The notes under the pieces: generated by a model
Databases searched by the model: none
Seen by the model: only the letters and a program-made list of their open reading frames with translations
What the model was told of the DNA's origin: nothing
Program-made: the position numbers and the translations under genes
Source: Polyangia bacterium
GTDB taxonomy: Bacteria > Myxococcota_A > Polyangia > Polyangiales > Sandaracinaceae
DNA length: 64,000 nt
Assembly (NCBI GenBank): GCA_030426845.1
Contig: JAUHXR010000003.1
Coordinates: 18,084-82,083, forward strand
Reading direction: 5' to 3'
Shown here: positions 37,891 through 50,624 of the stretch, piece by piece
Layout of the letters: the number at the start of each line of letters is the position of its first letter
Numbering within the stretch: position 1 is the stretch's first letter

Positions 37891-39251
37891 CGCGTCTCCG
37901 CGGACGGCTCGGGCTCGGCCTCGGGCTGCTCCGTGTCTTGCGCGTCGTCGTCGTCGACCGCGGGCTCCGACGGGGCCTCGACCTCCTCGGCGTGGCGGAG
38001 GCGGGTGCCCGGGATCGGCGTCGCGAGCGCGCTCGTGATGAGCTCGTCGGTGGGCTCGAGCCCGCGGGCGAGGACGGTCAGCGGGCGGCGCCACACCACG
38101 TCGACCTCGCGGATCTCGAGCTGGCCGTCCCCGAAGAGGTGGACGGTGTCGCCCGCGTGCAGCGCGGTGCGCGGGATCTCGTACACGCCGGAGATCTCGC
38201 CCGCCTCGATCTCCACGTCGACGAACGCGCCGAGGAGCATCGGGAGCGAGCTGGGATCGCCGCGCTCGGGCGCGGCCGCCTGGAGGCCCAGGGGGTCGTC
38301 GACCTCGACGAGGACGCGGGCCATGCGGCCGACGGGGTCGAGGTCCCCGTAGAGGCGGATCACCCGGCCGGTGCGCACGATCTCGGACTGCTCGCCGACG
38401 CGCTGCACGACGCGCGCGGCCGAGCCCTCCGCGCCCGACTCGTCGGGGAAGCGGATCCACGCGAGCTCCTCGACCGGGATCGAGACGCGGACCCAGAAGT
38501 GATCGGTGCCGACGAGGGTCGCGAGCTGCGAGCTCGGGCCGACGAGCTGCCCGATGTCGACCGCCTCGGCCTGGACGAACGCGTCGAATGGCGCGGTCAC
38601 GGTGGTGCGGGCGAGGTTGGTGCGCGCGCGCCGGAGCCCGGCCTGGGCGGCCTGGACGGAGGCCTGAGCCGCGCGGGTCTGCGGCTCGCGCAGGGCCAGC
38701 TCACGACCGGTGTCGGTCGCGCCGCCGCGCTCCTGGCCGAGCAGCGCCCACTCGCGCTGCGCGATCACGCGGCGGCTCTCCTCCTGGCTGAGGCTCACCT
38801 CGGAGCTCTGCACCTGGGCCGCCTGCTGCTGGAGCGCGGCCCGGTAGTCGCGGGCGTCGATGCGCAGGAGCTGCTCGCCCGCCGCCACCCGCCCGCCAGG
38901 GACGAGGTTCGGGTTCATCGCGACGACGCGCCCGGTGACCTCCGGCATCAGCGCGACCTGGCGCGCGGGGAGCACCTGGCCGTGAGCGCGCACCACGAGC
39001 CGCTCGGTCCTCGGGGCCGAGGGCACGGTGACGACGGGAAGGCCGAGATCCTCGCTGGCCGTGCGCTCGGCCTGGGGCCGCGTCCCGATCATCACGCCCG
39101 CGAAGGCGACGCCGACGAGGCAGATGCCGGCCGGGATCATGACCGCGAAGACGCGGGCGATCGTACTGGGGCGGTCCACCTCCCCCTGCGGGGCGGGGGT
39201 GGGCTCGGGGCGCGCGTCGGGGAGCGCGCCCGGCACCTCACTGCTGCTCAT
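37887..39251 (-). CDS. RND periplasmic adaptor (membrane fusion protein)
   Basis: The 454-residue protein has one N-terminal transmembrane helix (VFAVMIPAGICLVGVAFAGV), a lipoyl/barrel-sandwich part (VLPARQVALMPEVTGRVV and GGRVAAGEQLLRIDARDY), a long alpha-hairpin (150-215) and a second lipoyl half (TTVTAPFDAFVQ). The beta-barrel follows, and the C-terminus ends in an acidic tail (DDDDAQDTEQPEAEPEP). It bridges the pump and the outer-membrane channel encoded on either side, overlapping the pump gene by 4 bp and the OMF gene by 14 bp. Confidence 0.93.
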   Translation of the reverse strand: MSSSEVPGALPDARPEPTPAPQGEVDRPSTIARVFAVMIPAGICLVGVAFAGVMIGTRPQAERTASEDLGLPVVTVPSAPRTERLVVRAHGQVLPARQVALMPEVTGRVVAMNPNLVPGGRVAAGEQLLRIDARDYRAALQQQAAQVQSSEVSLSQEESRRVIAQREWALLGQERGGATDTGRELALREPQTRAAQASVQAAQAGLRRARTNLARTTVTAPFDAFVQAEAVDIGQLVGPSSQLATLVGTDHFWVRVSIPVEELAWIRFPDESGAEGSAARVVQRVGEQSEIVRTGRVIRLYGDLDPVGRMARVLVEVDDPLGLQAAAPERGDPSSLPMLLGAFVDVEIEAGEISGVYEIPRTALHAGDTVHLFGDGQLEIREVDVVWRRPLTVLARGLEPTDELITSALATPIPGTRLRHAEEVEAPSEPAVDDDDAQDTEQPEAEPEPSAETR

Positions 39252-40779
39252 CGTCGATCTCCGGGGCGGGGTCGGGGAGCCGGGGGGCCTCGAGCTGGGC
39301 GGTCCACGCGCCTCCCAGCGCGCGGGCGAGCTGCACGCGCTGGCTCAGGAGCTGGCGGCGGGCGGTGAGGATGGACTGCTCGGTGCGCTGGGTCGCGCCG
39401 AGCGCGGTGAGCACGGGGAGGTAGTCGCTCAGGCCCTCGCCGTAGCGGCGCCGTGACTCGAGGAGGGTGGCGCGCGCGGCCGCGAGCTGATCCTCCAAGC
39501 TGGTGATCTGCACGGCGAGCTGACGCTCCTGCGCGAGCGCGTTCTCCACCTCGAGCATCGCCGTCAGGACGGTCTGCGCGAAGGTCTGGAGCCGCTCGCG
39601 CAGCGCGGCGCGGTTGCGGCGGACCTCGGCCGCGCGGCGCCCGCCGTCGAGCGCGGGGGCGAGCAGGCTCGAGGCGATCGACCAGACGAACGAGCTGAGG
39701 AGGTTCTCGAGGCTCGGGTTGGACAGGCCGACCGACGCGTTGAACCGGAGCTGCGGGAACTGATCGGCGATCGCGGCGCCGAGCCGGTGGTCCTGCGCCA
39801 TCACGCGGTGGCGGGCCGCGCGCACGTCGGGGCGGCGCAGCAGCAGCTCGCTCGGGATGCCCGTGCGGGGCAGCGGGGGCAGCGGCGGCAGGGTGTTCGG
39901 CTCGGGGAGCTGGCCGATCTGGCCGGAGGCGAACGCGCCGGGCGAGCGACCGACGAGCACGGCGAGCTGCTGGCGCGCCATCGCCTCGGCGCCCTCGATC
40001 TGCGCGAGCTGCGCGCGCGTCGCCTGGACCTGCTGGCGCTGCTGGTAGACGTCGAGCGCGGTGCCGAGGCCGTGCGCGAAGCGGAGGGTGACCAGCTCCT
40101 CGTAGACCTCGTTCGTCTCGAGCTGATCGCGCAGGAGCGCGCGCGCGGCCCGCTGCTGCAGGAGGTTGAGCCAGGTCTCGACCACATTCGCGACGAGGGT
40201 CATCGCGAGGGCCTCGACGTCGTCTCGGCCCGCGAGGACGTCGAGCGAGCCGGCCGACACGGAGTGCCCGACGCGGTTCCAGAGGTCGACCTCGTAGCTG
40301 ACGGGGACCGAGATGCCGAGGCCGTTGACCTCGAACTCCTGCTGGCCGAGCGCGCCGAACACGACGACCTGCCGGCGGCGCGAGACGTCGAGCTGCGCGC
40401 TGATCTGCGGCCACCATCCGCTCGCCGCGCCCTGCACGCCGGCCTCGGCCTGCTCGAGGCGCGCCCACGCGGCCCCGAGCTGGAAGTTGCGGCGCAGGGC
40501 CTCGTCCACCAGGTAGGCGAGCTCCGGGTCGCCGAACGCCAGCCACCACTCGTCGGGGAGGTCCGACTCGGGCGCGACCTCCTCGTCGCCCGCCGTCTGG
40601 GCGTAGCTGTCGGGCAGGTCGATCGGCGGCGTCGGGTCCTCCACCGTGTGGTGCGGCGAGCAGCTGCTGATCAGCGCGCTGATCAACATCGCGCCGATCG
40701 GCCTCGCGCCGATCAGCCTCGCGCCGATCAGCCTCGCGCCGATCGCCGTCGCCGCGGTCCAGGACGCGCGCGCCCTCAT
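39238..40779 (-). CDS. RND outer-membrane channel (TolC/NodT-like lipoprotein)
   Basis: The 513-residue protein has an exported N-terminus with lipobox LISSC (Cys40) and the two-part helical repeat of OMF channels (DPELAYLVDEALRRNFQLG; LDGGRRAAEVRRNRAALRER). It closes the tripartite efflux system. The signal peptide is unusual: residues 13-36 are pentapeptide repeats IGARL/IGARP/IGAM. Its ATG overlaps the tetR stop by four bases, so it is translated with the regulator. Confidence 0.92.
   Translation of the reverse strand: MRARASWTAATAIGARLIGARLIGARPIGAMLISALISSCSPHHTVEDPTPPIDLPDSYAQTAGDEEVAPESDLPDEWWLAFGDPELAYLVDEALRRNFQLGAAWARLEQAEAGVQGAASGWWPQISAQLDVSRRRQVVVFGALGQQEFEVNGLGISVPVSYEVDLWNRVGHSVSAGSLDVLAGRDDVEALAMTLVANVVETWLNLLQQRAARALLRDQLETNEVYEELVTLRFAHGLGTALDVYQQRQQVQATRAQLAQIEGAEAMARQQLAVLVGRSPGAFASGQIGQLPEPNTLPPLPPLPRTGIPSELLLRRPDVRAARHRVMAQDHRLGAAIADQFPQLRFNASVGLSNPSLENLLSSFVWSIASSLLAPALDGGRRAAEVRRNRAALRERLQTFAQTVLTAMLEVENALAQERQLAVQITSLEDQLAAARATLLESRRRYGEGLSDYLPVLTALGATQRTEQSILTARRQLLSQRVQLARALGGAWTAQLEAPRLPDPAPEIDDEQQ
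40672..40743 (-). repeat. 15-bp tandem repeats within the OMF signal sequence
   Basis: About four to five units of GCGCGAGGCTGATCG-type sequence encode the repeated IGARL part of the signal peptide. Slippage would change the hydrophobic length of the signal in five-residue steps and keep the frame. Confidence 0.65.
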
Positions 40780-41462
40780 CGTGAGCCCTCCTTCTGTGGC
40801 GCGAGCTCGTGTGGCGCGAGCGCGCGCAGCAGCAGATCCGCGACCCGGCCCGGCATCTCCTCGAGCTCGCCGCGGTCCTCCTCGGGGAGCATCGCCCCGT
40901 AGTGCTCGGCGTTCATCCGGATGAACGAGGCGCCGAAGTTGGCCGCCCACAGCGCGGCCGCGACCTGGGCCGGGTCGAGATCGTCGCGCAGGCTGCCGTC
41001 GTCCATGCCCCGGCGGATCGCCTCGCGGTAGGTCGCGCGGAGCGCGCGGACGCGCTCGGCGTAGGCCTCGATCGACTCCGCCTCGGGGCTCGGGTGGTAG
41101 CCGCTGCACATCGTGGCGAGCGCGAGGCGCATCTTCGACCGGTGGGCCCGGACCACCTCGGAGTGGGTATCGAGCAGGGCCCGCAGCAGATCGGCCCCGC
41201 GCGTGCCCCGGTGCTCGAGGAGCGCCTCGAACCGGGCGAGGACCACGTCGAGGGGGCGGTGGGTCAGGGCGACGAAGAGGTCGTCCTTGCTCCGGAAGTA
41301 GAGGTAGAGCGTGCCCTTGCTGACGTCGGCCGCCTCGGCGACCTCGTCCATCGTCACGTGCTGCGCGCCCCGCGACCCGAACACGCGCTCGGCCGCGTCG
41401 AGGATCGCCTCGCGGCGCTCGCGCTTGTGCTCGGCCCGGCGGGCGGCTGCGTGGCGGCTCAT
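40776..41462 (-). CDS. TetR-family repressor of the RND operon
   Basis: The 228-residue protein has an N-terminal TetR helix-turn-helix (REAILDAAERVFGSRG, TMDEVAEAADVSKGTLYLYF, FRSKDDLF). The larger C-terminal ligand domain is typical of AcrR-like regulators. It is the first gene of the efflux operon, overlapping the OMF gene by 4 bp, and a perfect palindrome 38 bp upstream of its ATG is the obvious operator. It should therefore repress itself and the pump until an inducing drug binds. Confidence 0.93.
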   Translation of the reverse strand: MSRHAAARRAEHKRERREAILDAAERVFGSRGAQHVTMDEVAEAADVSKGTLYLYFRSKDDLFVALTHRPLDVVLARFEALLEHRGTRGADLLRALLDTHSEVVRAHRSKMRLALATMCSGYHPSPEAESIEAYAERVRALRATYREAIRRGMDDGSLRDDLDPAQVAAALWAANFGASFIRMNAEHYGAMLPEEDRGELEEMPGRVADLLLRALAPHELAPQKEGSR

Positions 41463-41499
41463 GGGGAGGGGCGCGGTCGGAGGAGGGCGGGCGAGGACC

Positions 41500-41516
41500 T
41501 GACTGACCGTCAGTCA
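41500..41516. promoter_or_regulatory. TetR operator palindrome
   Basis: TGACTGACCGTCAGTCA is an exact inverted repeat of eight bases on either side of one central C. The sequence and position (38 bp before the tetR ATG) fit AcrR/TetR-type operators. No other copy occurs nearby, so the operon and its regulator appear to share this single site. Confidence 0.8.
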
Positions 41517-41776
41517 GCGGGCTGAGTCCTAGGGCTTGGCGCGAGCCGAGGCAAGCGCGTTCCATGGCCTCGACACGCCCTGCAAGGTGCCCGACCTGGC
41601 CTGCGCGTCGGTTGGGCGCACGTGAAGTATTGTTGCCCGGTAACCGGACGTGCCTCGACCCGTATGCCGCGCAGCCCCTGCCGGGCGTCGCACCACACCC
41701 GTCGGGACCGCGTCCCCCGACACCGCGACCCTGGCCGGGGCTTCTACAATTCCCCTCTGGTCCTTCTGGAGATCCC
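41517..41776. other. Intergenic region between tetR and the rhodanese gene
   Basis: No gene is supported in these 260 bases. A short inverted repeat CCGGT-A-ACCGG lies near 41637-41647. A -10-like TACAAT at 41745-41750 lies 26 bases before the rhodanese ATG, without a matching -35. Confidence 0.5.
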
Positions 41777-42199
41777 ATGCATCGTCCCTTCGCCGCCCTC
41801 ACGCTCGCCCTCAGCCTCGTCTTTGCCGCCGCGTGCGGTGAGGAGGGCGAGGCCGCCGCCCCGATCCCCGAGCTCGCGGTCGCCGAGGTCGCGACCCGCT
41901 TCGAGGCGGGGGAGCTGGTGGCGGTCGACGCGAACTCGGCCGAGACCCGCGCCGAGCGTGGCGTGATCCCGGGCGCCCGGCTGCTCACGTCGTCGGGCAC
42001 GTTCGATCCGGCGGCCGAGCTTCCGGCCGATCCTGCGACCGAGCTCGTCTTCTACTGCGCGAACGACCACTGCCGCGCGTCGGACGGCGCCGCGGAGCGC
42101 GCCCGCGAGGCGGGCTACGCGAACGTCAGCGTGATGCGCGCCGGGATCGCCGGCTGGGTCGAGGCGGGCCACGAGGTCGCCCACCCCGACCAGGGCTGA
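41777..42199 (+). CDS. Exported rhodanese-like lipoprotein
   Basis: The 140-residue protein has a signal peptide with lipobox AAAC (about Cys20) and then a single rhodanese domain. The active-site loop FYCANDHCRAS carries two cysteines; the first matches the catalytic position that takes up sulfane sulfur. GWVEAGHEV is the usual ending. Its place outside the cytoplasm suggests periplasmic or surface sulfur transfer or detoxification. A GGAG site six bases before the ATG supports the start. Confidence 0.88.
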   Translation: MHRPFAALTLALSLVFAAACGEEGEAAAPIPELAVAEVATRFEAGELVAVDANSAETRAERGVIPGARLLTSSGTFDPAAELPADPATELVFYCANDHCRASDGAAERAREAGYANVSVMRAGIAGWVEAGHEVAHPDQG

Positions 42200-42235
42200 G
42201 CTCCCGCCGCTCCGCCCGACCGGGGGTGCTCGGCC

Positions 42236-43060
42236 TCAGGCCACCGACTCGAGGGGGAGCAGCGCGTGGCGCAGCTTCCGCTTGCTCGCCTGCTCGATCT
42301 GCCGGACCCGCTCGCCGGACAGCCCCAGCACCTTGCCGATGTCGGCCAGGGTGTCGGACTCGGGCTTCATCAGTCGGCGCTCGAGGATGAGGCGCTCGCG
42401 ATCCTCGAGGGCGGCGAGGGCGTCCGCGATGTGACGGGCGGTCAGGCTGCGCTCCTCCCGCATCGCCGCCTGCTCTTCCGGGCTCCGGAGGGTGCCAGGC
42501 AGCTCGACGGTCGGGCCGTCCCGCTGCGGGCCGAGGGAGACGTCGCGCTGGGTGAGGGAGCCGTCGACCAGCTCGATGTCGCTCACCGCGACGCCGAGGT
42601 GGGCTGCGACCTGCTCGCGCGTCGGGGGCTCGCCGAGCCGCGCGGTGAGCTCGCGCTCGGCCGTCCGAAGGTGCGCGAGGAGCTTGCGCGCGTTCCGGGT
42701 GGACGGGGTGCCCACGACGCGGCGGTTCGCGAGGGTGTAGCGGCGGATGAGGCCGCGGATCCACCAGGCCGCGTAGGTGCTGAAGCGGACCTGCTTGGTG
42801 CGATCGAAGCGGCGCGCGGCCTCGATGAGCGCGAGGTTGCCCTCGGCGATCAGGTCCTCGTGGGGGATGCCCCGGACCGCGTAGTGCTTGGCGGTGGAGA
42901 GCACCATCCGTAGGTGCGACACGCAGAGGGTCTCCATGGCGCGCGGGTCGTCCTCCTCCTGGATCCGGCGGAGGCAGTCGCGCTCCTCCTCCTCGGACAG
43001 GGTCGGCGCGCGGGCCGCGAGGTCGCGCAGGGAAGGGGCCGTGCTCGCTCGGGTGCTCAT
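42236..43060 (-). CDS. rpoH: RNA polymerase sigma factor, RpoH (sigma-32)-like
   Basis: The 274-residue protein has sigma region 2 (DLIAEGNLALIEAARRFD, FSTYAAWWIRGLIRRY), region 3 and region 4 with the helix-turn-helix SDTLADIGKVLGLSGERVRQIE. Between regions 2 and 3, TRNARKLLAHLRTAE resembles the RpoH box. The length fits sigma-32 rather than a housekeeping sigma. It should direct core RNA polymerase to heat-shock-type promoters; myxobacteria have several such paralogues, so the regulon is uncertain. AGAGGG precedes the ATG. The chaperone and protease genes of this window are plausible targets but no matching promoters were verified. Confidence 0.8.
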   Translation of the reverse strand: MSTRASTAPSLRDLAARAPTLSEEEERDCLRRIQEEDDPRAMETLCVSHLRMVLSTAKHYAVRGIPHEDLIAEGNLALIEAARRFDRTKQVRFSTYAAWWIRGLIRRYTLANRRVVGTPSTRNARKLLAHLRTAERELTARLGEPPTREQVAAHLGVAVSDIELVDGSLTQRDVSLGPQRDGPTVELPGTLRSPEEQAAMREERSLTARHIADALAALEDRERLILERRLMKPESDTLADIGKVLGLSGERVRQIEQASKRKLRHALLPLESVA

Positions 43061-43231
43061 GCCCTCTGTAAGTGCAGCCCCCGTTCCAGCCCGTACGCGG
43101 GCGGTTCGGGCCGCGCGGAGGCCGGATCCCGCGCAAATCTCCCCGGCGTCGCAGAATCTGCGTCCCGAATCTCCGCGCGTTGCTCAGCGGACAATTGCAC
43201 CTGGAGGTGCGCTCCGGCAGCATCGTGCTCG

Positions 43232-44884
43232 GTGGACGAACCGCTCCGCAGTCGGATCGCGCGCTTGCTGCGCGACGCACGGGCGCACGCCGAGCCGCCC
43301 GGCGCGGAGCTCCCCCCGGACGTCGAGGCTCGGCGCGACGAGGCGGAGCAGGCGCTCGGCGACCTCGGTGCCTGCCTCGACAGCGACGATCCCACGCTGC
43401 GCCTGGCCGCGTTGTGCGTCGCTCGACTCCTGCCCCCCAACCGGGCGCGGCCCCTGCTGGACGGGTGGCGGCGTGGCGAGGCCCTGCAGGGGCAGCCCTT
43501 CGAGCTGCGCCGACTCGCCGTCCTCGCCTACGTGGAGCGGTTCGGAGACGAGGCGATCGAGGGGTTGCGCCAGGCCTCGCGCGCCCCGAGCTTCGCGGCC
43601 GCCGCCCGGGAGGCGCGCGCCCTCGCGATCGCCGGGCTCGGCGCGCTCGACGACCGGGGCTCCGAGCCGCTGCTCCGCACGCTGGCCCGCAAGCGGGGGC
43701 ACGACGACCCGGTGATCGAGGAGGCGGCCCGGGTCGTGGACGCGTTCGACGCGGGCGGCCGGCCGTACCCTGGCGTCGGCGTCCTCGTCGAGGCGGGCCT
43801 CGCCGAGCACGGGCTGGTCGTGGCCGACGACGCCGGCGAGGAGGGAAACGAGGCCCGCGTTCGAGACGAGATGGGGCGGCGGCCAACCGTGCCGGCCGCG
43901 GCGGGGGCCGAGGCCCCGGAGCCCGACCCGGCCTCGCTCCGGGTTGCACGCACGCCGCGGCCCGATCCAGCCGCGCCGGACGAGGCAAGCGCGAAGGCAT
44001 GGTGGGTGGACAGCGGCCCCGAGCGGCCCCGCGCCGCCGCGAGCCTCGAGTCGGCCCTCACGACCGCGTTCGGGCCGCTGACGCCGGCGCCGCCTCGGGA
44101 CTCCGGTGCGCCCGCCTCCGAGGTCTTCGAGCGCGCCCGCGGGGTGCTCGCGAGCGCAGAGGGGGCGCTGGACGGGCTGCCCGCCGACCCGTGGCAGCGG
44201 CTGCGCTCCGACGCACCGCAGACGGAGGAGCCCGAGGCGAGCCCGGACGCGGAGGCGAGCTTTGGCGACCTCGACGGGCCGGAGCGCGACGACGGCTGGG
44301 GCGAGGAGGTCGGGGGCCACGATGGCTGGGCCGACGACCCGGCGGCGCCCGACGACGCGGCCCTCGACGCGCGGCCGGAGCTCGAGGCGGCGTGGGGCGA
44401 GGCCTCCGCGGCCGGCGCATCGTCTCGGGTCGAGGCGACCTGCATCGGCCTCGAGAGCGAGGCCCCGGCCGCGCCCGCGCCGGTGGAGGCGACGTGCCTG
44501 GGCGTGGACCCCGACGGCGTGGACCCCGACGAGGCCGACGCCCACGGGCCGGAAGACCCGGGCGGGGCGGGCCCGCAGCGCACGCCGTCGGAGGTGCCGA
44601 CCGTCCCGCCGGCCGCGCCCTCGTCGTCCTCGCCCGAGCCCGCGTCGCTCGAGCGCTCGCCCGGCTTCCGGCCGCCCGCGCGCGTCGCCGAGGCCGAGCG
44701 GCCGAGCTCCCTCCCTCCGGCCCCGAGCGAGCCGGCGCGCTCGAAGAGCAAGCGCCGCCGCGCCCCGAACCCGCTCCTCAAGCGCGTCCCGAAGGACCCG
44801 TCGGCGCCTCCGAGCAAGGTCCCCGCGGCCGAGCGGAGCCTCGGCTCGCTCCTCCGGAGCTACCTCGGCGAGGACGAGGACTGA
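43232..44884 (+). CDS. HEAT-like repeat protein with long disordered tail
   Basis: The GTG at 43232 opens a 550-residue protein. Residues 1-175 are HEAT/ARM-like helices (PTLRLAALCVARLLPP, IEGLRQASRAPSF). From about 190 to 500 it is acidic, Pro/Ala-rich and probably disordered, with a repeated VEATCIGL/VEATCLGV motif. The last 50 residues are basic (KSKRRRAPNPLLKRVPK) and end in a short helix (LGSLLRSYLG). It looks like a cytoplasmic scaffold or DNA-associated protein. No catalytic motif and no recognised family. Confidence 0.65.
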   Translation: MDEPLRSRIARLLRDARAHAEPPGAELPPDVEARRDEAEQALGDLGACLDSDDPTLRLAALCVARLLPPNRARPLLDGWRRGEALQGQPFELRRLAVLAYVERFGDEAIEGLRQASRAPSFAAAAREARALAIAGLGALDDRGSEPLLRTLARKRGHDDPVIEEAARVVDAFDAGGRPYPGVGVLVEAGLAEHGLVVADDAGEEGNEARVRDEMGRRPTVPAAAGAEAPEPDPASLRVARTPRPDPAAPDEASAKAWWVDSGPERPRAAASLESALTTAFGPLTPAPPRDSGAPASEVFERARGVLASAEGALDGLPADPWQRLRSDAPQTEEPEASPDAEASFGDLDGPERDDGWGEEVGGHDGWADDPAAPDDAALDARPELEAAWGEASAAGASSRVEATCIGLESEAPAAPAPVEATCLGVDPDGVDPDEADAHGPEDPGGAGPQRTPSEVPTVPPAAPSSSSPEPASLERSPGFRPPARVAEAERPSSLPPAPSEPARSKSKRRRAPNPLLKRVPKDPSAPPSKVPAAERSLGSLLRSYLGEDED

Positions 44885-44988
44885 GCCGCGCGCCGCATCG
44901 TCGAGGGCTCGAGCGCGACGAGACGGGCACCCGTGCACACCGACACGGGCGCTTGTCCGCCTGAGACGAGGGTGCTAATGCCGGCCCC

Positions 44989-45558
44989 GTGCGCGCGCCC
45001 CACCGCCTCCTGGTCTGCCTGATCCTCGCCGCCGGCGGGTGCGGCGGAGCCTCCCTCGAGAGCGCGATCCAGGGCGCCGAGTGGCAGGACGAGCGGACCG
45101 TGATCCTGCCGCCGGGCTCCATCACGTTCGATCGCCTCTACGCGCTCCGCGAGCAGGCCGCCGCCGAGCTGAGCTGCCCGGTGGGCGACGTGACGGTGGC
45201 CGACTCGGTCGAGGTCGGCGGGGTCGAGGTGGTCCCCGTGCAGGCCTGCGGCGCGCTCGTGTACTACGCGGAGCTCGACGCGGGCTTCACGCTGGTGGGT
45301 CGCCTGCGGCCCGGCTCGGACGCGGCGCGCGTGGACGCATCCTCGGGCGGAGCCGCGCCCGGGACGCCCACGGTCGCAGGCCCGGCCGCGGGCGGCATCG
45401 ATCCCGATGGGGCGGGCGCCCCCGAGTCCGCAGACGGCGCGGACCGCGCCGCCGCCGCCGACACCGCCGCCGCCGACACCGACACAGACGACACCGACAC
45501 AGACGACAACGCGCCGCCCAGCGGCCCTGGCAGCGGATCCGACTCGATCATCGAGTGA
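44989..45558 (+). CDS. Lipoprotein with acidic DTD repeats
   Basis: The 189-residue protein starts at GTG 44989 with a signal peptide and lipobox AGGC. Residues 20-110 form a small domain with a Cys pair (LSCPVGDV, VQACGALVYY). The C-terminal 70 residues are low complexity, with TAAADTDTDDTDTDD near the end, a sequence that may bind calcium or be extended. Function unknown. A further lipoprotein gene follows after 17 bp. Confidence 0.7.
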   Translation: MRAPHRLLVCLILAAGGCGGASLESAIQGAEWQDERTVILPPGSITFDRLYALREQAAAELSCPVGDVTVADSVEVGGVEVVPVQACGALVYYAELDAGFTLVGRLRPGSDAARVDASSGGAAPGTPTVAGPAAGGIDPDGAGAPESADGADRAAAADTAAADTDTDDTDTDDNAPPSGPGSGSDSIIE

Positions 45559-45575
45559 TCCGCGCGGAGAGACAG

Positions 45576-45806
45576 ATGACCAAGCGCTTCCTGTTCGGGC
45601 TCCTCACGGCCGCCGTGCTCATGATCAGCCTCCCCGCGTGCGGTGGCCCGCGGGTGCTCGGCGCGCGCGCGCTCCTGCCGCTGCAGGGCAACGACACGAG
45701 CCGCGTCTGGATCTACATGGACACCAACGACGAGAGCCGGAACGGCGTCTACCGCTGCGTCGACGAGGGTGGCCAGGTCCAGTGCATCAAGGCCCGCCTG
45801 CAGTAG
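45576..45806 (+). CDS. Small lipoprotein
   Basis: The 76-residue protein has a signal peptide with lipobox LPAC and a short mature domain containing NDTSRVWIYMDTNDESRNGV followed by a Cys pair (YRCVDEGG, VQCIKARLQ). It is preceded by GGAGAGACAG with the GGAG nine bases upstream. It is probably co-transcribed with the preceding lipoprotein gene. Function unknown. Confidence 0.7.
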   Translation: MTKRFLFGLLTAAVLMISLPACGGPRVLGARALLPLQGNDTSRVWIYMDTNDESRNGVYRCVDEGGQVQCIKARLQ

Positions 45807-45881
45807 CCTGAGAGCCCGGTACCCCCGGCTCGCCTCAGTCCCACGTCGTCCCGTGCGCGTCCGGCTCGGGATCGAGAAGGA

Positions 45882-45954
45882 TGGGCGGAGCCGGGTTCGA
45901 ACCGACGACCTACGGTGTGTAAAACCGGTGCTCTACCAGCTGAGCTATCCGCCC
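45882..45954 (-). tRNA. tRNA-Val (anticodon UAC)
   Basis: The minus-strand sequence folds as a full cloverleaf of 73 nt: acceptor GGGCGGA/TCCGCCC, D arm GCTC/GAGC, T arm GTCGG/CCGGC with loop TTCGAAC, discriminator A. The anticodon loop TTTACAC gives UAC. The anticodon stem has one C-U mismatch at its base (CCGGT opposite ACCGT). CCA is not encoded. It lies between a lipoprotein gene and lon. Confidence 0.92.
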
Positions 45955-46012
45955 GGGCAGCCGGTTCTAGCATGAGCGAGCGCGCCGCGGGGGGCGCCCG
46001 AGCAGCGGGGCT

Positions 46013-48487
<2,475 letters not shown>

Positions 48488-48520
48488 GTGTGTCCAGGGT
48501 AGGCAGGCCTCGGTTCCGGA

Positions 48521-49780
<1,260 letters not shown>

Positions 49781-49921
49781 ACTCTCCAACCTCGAGGTGC
49801 TCCGCCGATCTGCGGTTCGCCCCCGCGTCCGCCGAGACGGTCACCGAGAGACTAATCCCCGGGACCGCACACGGCAACTGGCTCGCGAGGGCCAGAACCC
49901 AGTCAACTCGCGGGAATCCCT

Positions 49922-50578
49922 CTACTTCTTTGCGGCCCCCTTGGGACCGGTGTCGGTCCGCGGGAAGATCACCTCGTCGATGATCCCGTACTCCTTGGCC
50001 TCGACGGCCGACAGGAAGCGGTCACGCTCGGTGTCGTCCTTGATCTTGTCGACCGGCTGGCCCGTGTGGTGGGACAGGATCTCGTTCATGCGGCCGCGGA
50101 GGGCGATGATCTCCTTGGCGTGGATCTCGATGTCGGAGGCCTGGCCGCGCACGCCCGCGAGGGGCTGGTGAATCATGACGCGGCTGTTCGGCAGGCAGCG
50201 CCGGCGACCCTTGTCGCCCGCCGCGAGCAGCCACGCCGCCATCGAGGCGGCCTGGCCGAGGCACACGGTGGCCACGGGGCAGCGGACGTACTGCATCGTG
50301 TCGTAGATCGCGAGCCCCGCGGTGATCACCCCGCCCGGGCTGTTGATGTACATCGTGATCTCCTTGTCCGGGTCCTCGCTCTCGAGGATCAGGAGCTGGG
50401 CGATGATCACGTTGGCGACGTCGTCGTTGACCTCGGTCCCGAGGAAGACGATCCGGTCGAGGAGCATCTTCGTCCAGATGTCGAGGCCCCGCTCGCCCCG
50501 GTGCGTCGTCTCGATGACCTGGGGGAACGGGATCGCGGCCCGGGGCCGCAGCGCATCTCGGAAGTCTCGATCGCTCAT
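49922..50578 (-). CDS. clpP: ClpP protease subunit
   Basis: The 218-residue protein has the catalytic triad Ser112 (GQAASMAAW), His137 (RVMIHQPL) and Asp186 (DTERDRF). The N-terminal region ([15 protein letters not shown]) is that of a ClpP that is normally processed. GAGGAGAG precedes the ATG. It assembles into tetradecamers capped by ClpX. The 141 bp between clpP and clpX may hold an internal promoter; none was recognised. Confidence 0.97.
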   Translation of the reverse strand: MSDRDFRDALRPRAAIPFPQVIETTHRGERGLDIWTKMLLDRIVFLGTEVNDDVANVIIAQLLILESEDPDKEITMYINSPGGVITAGLAIYDTMQYVRCPVATVCLGQAASMAAWLLAAGDKGRRRCLPNSRVMIHQPLAGVRGQASDIEIHAKEIIALRGRMNEILSHHTGQPVDKIKDDTERDRFLSAVEAKEYGIIDEVIFPRTDTGPKGAAKK

Positions 50579-50624
50579 GACTCTCCTCGGGTCTGTCTAC
50601 GGCGGGTCGCCCCGGCCGTGTAGC

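Noticed and set aside
34963..38352. A 1129-codon plus-strand open frame across the RND genes
   Set aside because: It is antisense to clear RND pump and adaptor genes; it is rich in His, Arg, Glu and Asp as expected for a mirror frame in GC-rich DNA and has no domain.
43061..43231. Heat-shock promoter for rpoH or the HEAT-like gene
   Set aside because: No convincing -35/-10 pair with proper spacing could be found on either strand.
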